Assembly (NCBI GenBank): GCA_949130485.1
Contig: OX422188.1
Span: forward strand, 9,899,443 to 9,963,442
Source of the DNA: Agelas oroides
Taxonomy: Eukaryota; Porifera; Demospongiae; Agelasida; Agelasidae
Direction of reading: 5' to 3'
DNA: 64,000 bases
The position numbers and the translations under genes are program-made. The notes under the pieces were generated by a model. That model was not told the DNA's origin. It searched no databases and saw only the letters and a program-made list of their open reading frames with translations. Shown here in pieces: positions 12,201 to 21,795 of this stretch (the stretch's first letter is position 1; the number at the start of each line of letters is the position of its first letter).

Positions 12201-15200
12201 TTAGAATAACATACTAGAGGTATATTAATTGAGCACATTCGGAAGTTCCCAAACTTCAGGCCTAGTTACACATATGTAGCAGCAGTAGCTACACTCGATT
12301 GTGGTTTCTCAGCTCATTCGCACCTACCGATTTTCTGTTCAAGTTAGCTGAGTCAGTACATGGTTGAGGCTAGGGCAACTGTAGCCTCGTTCCCAGGCCT
12401 CCCCCATTTAACGCAAACCGAAGAACAAAAATGGGCCTTGAAATGAGGCTAGGGCAACTGGGTGTTCTGTACATAGTGGCTTTCCCTTCAAGTTAGAGGT
12501 GGTGGGAGCCAGCCTTCTTCCCTCCCTCCCTCCCCCTCCCTCAGTACGCTGGGGAGGGGGAGGGAGGGAGGGAAGAAGGCTAGTTCCAGAGCTCCCCCTC
12601 CATCAGTACGTGGGGGTGGAAATCTGGTTCTGTGAGGAATGTCACCAGCACATTGAATCTATTAGACAATGAATGCAAGGGGCTCATTCAATGACACCTG
12701 AATAGCCTTGGAATGTATACTTTCTTCTGTGTTGCCAGGGTAACGGTTTGTACTGCACACATTCTTGCCGGCTGTAAGTTTGAAATCAATATTAAAATTG
12801 GCAACACTAAGTAAGTGAAAAGCTGGACCAGCTCAACACTGTTGCTATCAAAAAAGGTCCACCAATAACTACTAGCTCTAAGTAGACAATTAATGCAAGA
12901 AGCTCATTAATGACCCGGGCCTCTGAATAGCCTCTGAATACACACATTCTTGTACGTTTCCTAGGTAACAGTTACATTCTTAGCTGTCTGAAAAGACATA
13001 ATCAAATATCACCATCAGCGATAAAATTAGCATCACTAATTTAAGTCAACACAAGAAACTCCTTCTAAAGCAGGAGCTGTGCATTCTTAGCTATCTGTGA
13101 CCTTGCAATATCTACTATATCTGGTTAATGTAATTAAAGTCCACACAAACACTGGCCAGCAATAGACTTTCACTCGTTAAACTGCACTCTGACCTCTCAC
13201 ACACACATCAACACCTCCGAAACAAAGGAAATGATTCTCTATCACATTATTCATAGACAACCCTTGACGTCATAACTACAAGTACTACCTGTACAGTTGT
13301 TGACGGGTATGTTTTGCACTGGAAGATAATACCACAGAATATTCATAGCTGTTACACTGGCAACGTCATATTCTCCTCTGCCCTAAACCACTGCAGCTAG
13401 AAACAATGGTAGGGTTAGTCACACCCCAGGATACAAGAGTAATGACAGAGGAAATGATTCTCTATCACATTATTCATAGACAACCCTTGACGTCATAACT
13501 ACAAGTACTACCTGTACAGTTGTTGACGGGTATGTTTTGCACTGGAAGATAATACCACAGAATATTCATAGCTGTTACACTGGCAACGTCATATTCTCCT
13601 CTGCCCTAAACCACTGCAGCTAGAAACAATGGTAGGGTTAGTCACACCCCAGGATACAAGAGTAATGACAGTTGTATATACCTAGGGGAGAGGAGAAACG
13701 AATTGGCAGGCCAAAGGACTTGAAGAGTGTAATTACTGGTGAACTTTGATGTGTGACACACCCAGAATATGGCTACATTTCTGAAATATTAAACAAATCT
13801 GACTGCATTGTTTTGGAGCTACGTACATACCATAGTACATGGCTTGGTGGGCAATATTCTGTGGTAAATTGTCTGCAGTTAACAGTTAGGAGGTGGTTAA
13901 TAGTGTGTGTCAGTTGGCTGTTATGAAACAGTCCAACCAATCGGAGAACAACATTTGTCCATGCAGCTCCAACTGGGGACCACAACTGATATAATGGATG
14001 TTACCGCTAGCAACCGACTGCTGCCCTCCCATTATCAGCTTCATTTACTCCACTTTGTGTTAAAGATTTGGTTGCTAAACAACACCCAGGAACTACTATG
14101 AGGGTGTACAAGCGTATAATTGTACAAGTACTTTTCCAAGAAGAAGATGAGGAAACATTCGATATTCAGAGGCAATCAACAGCTGGTGATTGTTAAGTAC
14201 CTACCACATAACTTATACTATAAACTATATACATATGTATTTTTCCAAGAAGAAAATGAGGAAAAACTGTTGTTTAGCGTGCACCCACAGACCATGGGAG
14301 AGCCCAGGTAAAGAGAGAACATCTGGGGAGTGTAACTACCTACTACATAACACATGAGCCTTCACACATGTACAAGTACTTTTCCAAGAAGAAAATGAGG
14401 AAAAACTGTTGTACAGGTGACCACAAAACCATGTGGGAGGCAGTCTGGGGACAGACAACATCTAGTGGTTGAAACTACCTAGGTATGAGCCTCTATACAT
14501 GTGCAATTCCAAGAAGGTGAGGAAGTCTTGTATGAGCCTCTATACATGTACAATTCCAAGAAGGTGAGGAAGTCTTCAGTACATTGTGTGGCCACATGCA
14601 TGCCATAAGAAGGCTAGGGAACAAGGCTAACTATCAACATACTAAAGCCTAACACTTGTAAGTATTTTTCCGAGAAGAAAACTAGGAAGTCTGGCTGTAA
14701 ATTGTGCAGCCACAGACCATGTGGGAAGCCTGGGAATGAGGCTTCCCAACTACCTACTGCTATTTGAGCCTACCCACATACACAAGTATTTTTCCAAGAA
14801 AGAAAGAAGGAAGTCTGGCTGTACAAAGTGGAATGTCTGGCCACAAAACCTACTAAACCAGATAATTTGAACTTTATCATGAATATTCCACAATGCATAC
14901 AATGGGTCAGTATCTGAGCAATCAATAACAACAACTCAGGGTATACACATGTATTTTAATAGTATTGTAAGAAATTTGTGATAAGTATAATACTATTATG
15001 CGAAATTTACATTGTTTACGATGCCATGCGTCGTTGATGTCAAATTAGCTCATATAAACACGATAAACACACAAGTATTACAACTTTGATATGCATGGTC
15101 CATGATCCTAGATGGAGAATGAACCCTAGGCTCCAATAAAGAAAGATAATTGAGGATAACTTTGATGTTGATTACTTCACACTGCAACAAGCCTCATACC

Positions 15201-18200
15201 CAGGACATTAACGAGGCTACACTACAACCAGCTAATCATTGAAGGATGCTTACAGGTGCTGAAGGATGGGAAGCCCTGGTACAGCTACACCAACAGTGGT
15301 TGCTGACCGTTGCCACAAACACAGATAACTCATTATTCATAGCCGTTTGTAGTGTGACGTCACATTCATGAGGGGTTGACAATACAATGTGTTTCATGTG
15401 TGTAACCTGCACACTAAACCATCTGTGAGCAGTTGGTAGCACAATGGAGTCTAAAGGACATACAGTGGAAGCCATGCAACAAATAGTAAATCACCTCTCC
15501 CAAGGCCCGTATTTGTATCCCCACTAATCTGAACCCTCGCTAATTTGAACCCTTGCTACTTCGGACTCTGCAAATCTGCTAATCCAAACCCCCACTAATC
15601 CAAACCCCCACTAATCCGAACCCCCACTAATCCGAACCCACCCAATCCAAACTCTCGCTAATCCGAACCCACCCAATCCAAACTCTCGCTAATCCGAACC
15701 ATCACTAATCCAAACATCCAAAATAATAATGATATTCATGGCTAATTTGCAGTGCATTGATAGAAACCACAACTGTTTCTATTCAAATTCACCAATGTGA
15801 ACAATGTTTTGTAGCTACTGGTACATGGCCATCAGCTGCAATGAAAACCCTTCAGAGCCAGCATCTCGGACCAAAGACATTATGTAGATGTGTCTAAATC
15901 GTGAAAGATCACTGTCACTACTCCATGGCAATGGGTGCAGTCTACGAAAAGAACAAATCTGATTGGTCACGGAAAAATTTTGTCATGGCGACAGCTTGAT
16001 GGCTGCAGTGTGACCAGACACATCCTCTCTCTACAAAGGGTGTAGCTTGTGAGACTGATATACACAGTGTCACACAGTGTTACACAGTGTGAGTGGAGTA
16101 CAAAGGGTGTAGCTTGTGAGACTGATATACACAGAGTGTGTAACTAGTAAAAACAGGACTGTGTTTTATCAGCTACTGGGGACAGTCATAGCCAGCATTA
16201 GAGCTCACAGCAGGGGGTGCACCTATTCACCTTCCAGTCCTCACCTACTAGGAACATCGCTGATAAGGAGGCAAGCAAAGTGGCTGCTGCTAATGGCTGG
16301 CTCCAAGTGGCTGATAATCATTAGCAAGCCATTAGTGGTCAGTACTATAACAGCTGAATGATGCAGTCTAAGTAGGTAGGTGAAGACTGAAAAGTGAATC
16401 ATTACTCGTGTGCTATGAGCTCTCCTTGTGAGGACAACTGAAGCACCAGCTCATGTGCAAGTCTGAGGCAGGTGCACCAACAATGCACAGTGCTGGAGGC
16501 ACACGCTGACTCATGTGCAAGTCTGAGGCAGGTGCACCAACAATGCACAGTGCTGGAGGCACACGCTGACTCATGTGCAAGTCTGAGGCAGGTGCACCAA
16601 CCATGCACAGTGCTGAGGCACACTGCTGACTCATGTGCAAGTCTGAGGCAGGTGCACCAACAATGCACAGTGCTGGAGGCACACGCTGACTCATGTGCAA
16701 GTCTGAGGCAGGTGCACTAACAATGCACAGTGCTGGAGGCACACGCTGACTCATGTGCAAGTCTGAGGCAGGTGCACCAACCATGCACAGTGCTGGAGGC
16801 ACACTGCTGACTCATGTGCAAGTCTGAGGCAGCTTCGAGGAAGCTATTACATCACCAAATAGTGTGCAACAATTTGGTCATGTGACAACTACGAATGCAA
16901 CTGTTCACACACTTTCTTAGTTTCTCCTTGTCGTGTGTAGTTTCTCCGCTCTGGATTTTGTCTCGCAGCTTTGGAATATTTTCTTCCCAATTTTTCTCTC
17001 AAGCTGCAAGACAAAATCTAGAATGGAAAGCCTGGGTTCAAGGCTAGTTTTTCCTTTGCTTGTGGTGTGTCTTTGTAAACCAGCAGCTAGTGTGCACCAC
17101 TCTAGCTTCTGCACTGTATCATGTCCTTGTGTGTAGTATACGTTGTCATGACAAACCTTCTCCATCTTGAGCCTCTGAACCTTTGTTCTCCTCTCCCTCT
17201 TCCTCCTTCGCTTCCTCAACTTCCTGCACGGGGAGAAGGGACAATTGCGAGTCACAACACTGGATCTCTAGCAGACTCAGCTTGAGACAATTGTTGTCGA
17301 TGCCAAGAGTGAGAAAGAGAGAATTCTAGCAAATGTTGATCAAGAAGCTGGATTTTTACACAGTAGGCTTGGTCAGCGACAATTGATGCTGAGAGAGAAG
17401 GTTCTGGGGGCTCAGATGGAACTAGCTGTCCTCACATACGAACACAGCCATGGTTCATCAGTTCACCTGTTTGGGTGGATCCACATGTGCACTACTTCCA
17501 GACAGTTTATCATCCGCTGCACTCTGTAATAGAGAAACATATTTAGATGATGAGGTGCCTGCTTGGTTTAGCCCCATCTCCAGGCTTGACCTTTGCCATT
17601 AATGATATATGAAGTGCTGAAAAACAAGAGTAGGCTGGGGAAGGGGGTTACGCTTGTGTAACTGTTGCTGGACTACACTACAGTACTCTGCTGGACTGAC
17701 AAGGCCCCAAAGAGCAGTTGTTGTTTTTACACATTACCTCAGATTGGTCCTGCTTGCTGGTTGCACTTCCTCCCCTCACACTTCCACTCCCTCCACCAGC
17801 CACACTTCCTCCACCGGCCACACTCCCCCCCTCACTACTCCCCCCACCTCCCTCGTTATCCCCCTGATCACCAGGGGCTCCCCCTCCCCCACTCTGAGTA
17901 GAGGGTGTGTTTACTCCAGGAGTGGGAGGAGGCTTTTTGCAGTGGTATGAACGGCTGAGGGGGGAGAGGGGGTCAAACGGGAGATAGAGGACGTTGATGG
18001 CTGCATCAACCAGCAGAAGTGGTTTAGGAATGTCCATCACAAAGTGCCGCTCCTTGAAAGTGAAATTCTTCAGCCTACAGGGGTGGCATAAGTATATGTT
18101 GGTGGCATAAGTATATGTTGGTGGTATGAAGCTGTACACTGCAGTACACAAGTTACAAGCATATGGAAGTTGCTAGTATGAATTTTAAATTACTGAGATT

Positions 18201-21200
18201 TGATATGCAGAATACATAATTAAATAATTTGTGTGTTATACCATGAGGGCTGTTGGTTGTCTGGCAGTTGTAGTTCGGTGGTCTAGAGCGCTGGCAGTTC
18301 AAGCCAGGGGGACCTTGGGTTCAATTCCTGGGGTAACTACCAGCTTTTTATACCTGCTCTATTTTCACCTTATACCAATGCACTTATGCACAGACAGAGT
18401 AGCCCTCGTTCCCAGGCCTCCCCCGTTTTTGTTCTTCAGTTTGATTTCAGCATAATACACAGAAGCAGAATAGTGGTATGTGTATTATGCTGAATGCAAA
18501 CCGAAGAACAAAAATGGGGGAAGCCTGGGAACAAGGGCTACAGACAGATTTTGAAAAGCTGGTGGGTGTGAGAGAGTATGTGCTATTGTTCACTGAGTTT
18601 ATGTACAGTGAAAGTGAATTGTTGGTCATAAAATTTGAAGAAAGAGTTGTAGGAAACAGATTTGTGCACTGATGTGAAAATAAACATTTGTATGTGAATT
18701 ACAACAAAGAAAACATTGTTCCCAGCCCCACACATGGTTTGGTCACTTGTGGTGAAATGGGTTGAGTTACACTGAAGGAAATCATTCTTGTGTATTTTGG
18801 GATAACCCAATTAGATTCCAATAACAATTAGGGGGAATTCCCTGGGACTGATGGTTTAATTTTCCCTTTGAAGGATGCAAGGGTGAACCTTCTTCTCACT
18901 CCACTGGGAGAGAAAATAAATTTCTGCTACTAGAACCTGGGACCTCCTGGCTCACAGTGGAGCGCTTTAACCACTCTCTTGAATCAGCTACCATGGTTTT
19001 CTTGAAAACATTTCTCCTAAATATGGCTACGCTGAAAAAATAGAAATGAGGCTGGCTACCATGGGTTTTTATGAAATTTCTCCAGAATATGGCTTCACTA
19101 AAGGAAGAAAACGAAAACAAGGCTGACTATATGTACCTAGGGTTTTTGACGACATTTCCCCAGAGGCAGTAAGTGAGGTGGGGAGAGGTGGCCTCCACCC
19201 TCATGTTATAGGTCTCAGAGTCGACATGTTTCTCTGCTTGTTGGAGGTAGTGGAGGGTGGAGACGTCTAGCTTTGACTGGATCAGGGTCTGGATACGAGA
19301 GAGGGTCTGTGTGTGTGTGTGCATGTGTGAGGGGGGTGGAGGAGTGAGACACATATAGGTGTGTAAGGGTGTGTGAGTGTGTGTGTACATGTGCATACAC
19401 GGCCAAAATGTATTTGGTGCAGTGGGTGACCCTCTATAATTTTTTTCACTTTTTTATGGCCACTATTGTACTAATCTGTGTAAAGTGACCACCTGTTTTA
19501 AGTGATATAATTAGGAATGCAGATGGCAAGACTGACTATAGTAGGCTGCAGGTGTGGTTCATTGGTTGCTTGTGCATGCATGTACACACTGTGAGTAAAA
19601 AATGAATTATTTGTAAAGGGGAGGAGGATGTGTAAACAGTGTGAAGAGGATGTTTAAACAAGTAACATAGGCGGCAATGTGAGTGTTAATTAGTCTATCA
19701 ATCTAGACACCATGAATGTTAATAATTATTAAACATTCGACCTCTCACCTTTCTGGAGAGTGAGAGATCTGGTCTGGCTTGATAGACTACGAGGGTGTAG
19801 TACGCTAGACTATTACTCAATTCGCTATCGCATGTGCTGGACCGCAAGGAGGAAGAAGGGTACCTCTTGAATAGACTACGAGGGTGTAGTACGCTAGACT
19901 CAATTCTCTATCACTCAATTCTCTATCACATGTGCTGGACCGCAAGGAGGAAGAAGGGTACCTCTTGAATAGACTACGAGAGTGTAGTACGCTACACTCA
20001 ATTCTCTATCACTCAATTCTCTATCACATGTGCTGGACCGCAAGGAGGAAGAAGGGTATCTCATGAAATTGTTTACAGTCTAGAACAAAAGCTCTTACTA
20101 TCGTATTCATACTTCCTTCTCCCTTGCGGTTGAACACTGACACGTAAAACTATTGTCTCCTGGTGTTGCGTGTACACAACTACTGGTAGCCCTACCTTGT
20201 GTAGCCTCTGCACTTCCTCCTCTGATGGGAGGGGAAAAAATTCCCCACTCTGTACTCTTTTAATTTCACAACTCAGCTGCACATGAGAGGGGGAGAGGGA
20301 CAAGGGGGAAGGGGGGATAAATGGTGCCTTAAAACAAACCACAGCTGTCTCACAAAGCACAATTGTAAATTTATTAAGGACAACTTCCATATTTTAATGG
20401 CATTCATTCAACATGGGTGTTATTATGAAATTAAGAGCACTCTCTATGATAAGTACACTTATTCCATACTGATACTTTAGTGCATTCAACTGTGAACAAG
20501 GATCTACCAATGTCCCCACTAATGAGTAGAATACACTCTTCATACGGTACTGTACAGATTTTCTCACAAAGTAGAATAATATCAACACATTGGAACCTTC
20601 CAGTAGGGTCATTCCCCCTGTTACTAATTATTCATGTTGAATAACTTGGTGAACAGGATATGACGTAAGCAGACAAAATGGTCTATTTTTCTGAATTTTC
20701 AGTGTAAAATATACTATACTCATAGTGTTGATAAGAATCTAACTAGTAACAAGATGATGACAAAGACGTATGATAGTTTTCTGGGAATTTAACGTTGAGG
20801 TTGATCCTGATTGAGTAATACAGACTATGTGTCTGTACTAAAACATGAAACCACCTTTCCTTTGTTCGTACTCAAATAATCCTTTGGATATCTGTTCTCC
20901 GGTAAACTTGATTATATCACACATTTCATAGGTCACATACTCCTGTTATGTACAATAATAGTAAATGTGCATTATGTAGTTTACATAAAAATTGAGTTAG
21001 TATAAACACAATACAATGTATACTCTGCTAAATTGTTTACACTCAGCTGCGCCTCAGGTAAACCGTCTAGCGGAGTATATCTGCATTTATATCACATTAC
21101 ATCACTTTCTAAGTGGATGAACAGCAGTATAATGGGTCACATACTCCTGTTATGTAAATATTGTACAATAGTAGTTTGCACAAAACTTGCATGTTGTACC

Positions 21201-21757
21201 AGAATAGTTTACACAAAATTGAGTGACCTATAAACTGGATATACTACCTATAAACACGATATACTTCTCCTATAGGTAGTATATCCAATACATAAATTTT
21301 CATTCATGCTTCTGTGCAATACATACCTGATTGTACACTGTTGTGATCATGTGCACTATGGGGCCAGCTTTGGTACGTAAGCATTAGCTGCTGTAAGGTA
21401 ATGGCCAGGGTGTCCCTGACATAGAGCTGTTAGGGATTTTGTACTTGGTAGGTAGGCTCATTAAGGTCGCTGATGTCACATGATAGGGACTAAGCACTCC
21501 CTAGTCTTTGCCCTGCACACCAGAATCTCACATGGCTCTCTCCAACCGAGCTACATGTATTAGGGATGTTCAGTTTAGCTGTTAGGAATTCTGTACTGCT
21601 TACAGTGAGGCACTGTTGGATTCCCTGGAGAGTGCCTTCGATGGAGGGATCTCTAGTGTCCTCCTCATACAGTGAGAGATAGGTGCTGAGAGCCTTCTTG
21701 TCGGAAGGGTCTGGAAGGTCGTCACATGACAGGTAGTGCTCCCACTGGGAGGAGATG

Positions 21758-21795
<38 letters not shown>

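Noticed and set aside
12731..12744. Intronic X-box-like GTTGCCAGGGTAAC
   Set aside because: Matches the RFX consensus but lies deep in a repeat-rich intron, far from any start; kept only as a caution about chance matches.
16402..16802. Long cysteine-rich repeat proteins on both strands
   Set aside because: 60-bp units are a multiple of three, so frames stay open by arithmetic; no start context, no family, and located in a DNAI7 intron.
20860..20945. Extra DNAI7 exon (frame EYVTYEMCDIIKFTGEQISKG on the minus strand)
   Set aside because: Starts after a fair acceptor, but its possible donors give phase 1 or 2 while flanking exons join in phase 0, and the DNAI7 family alignment has no gap there.
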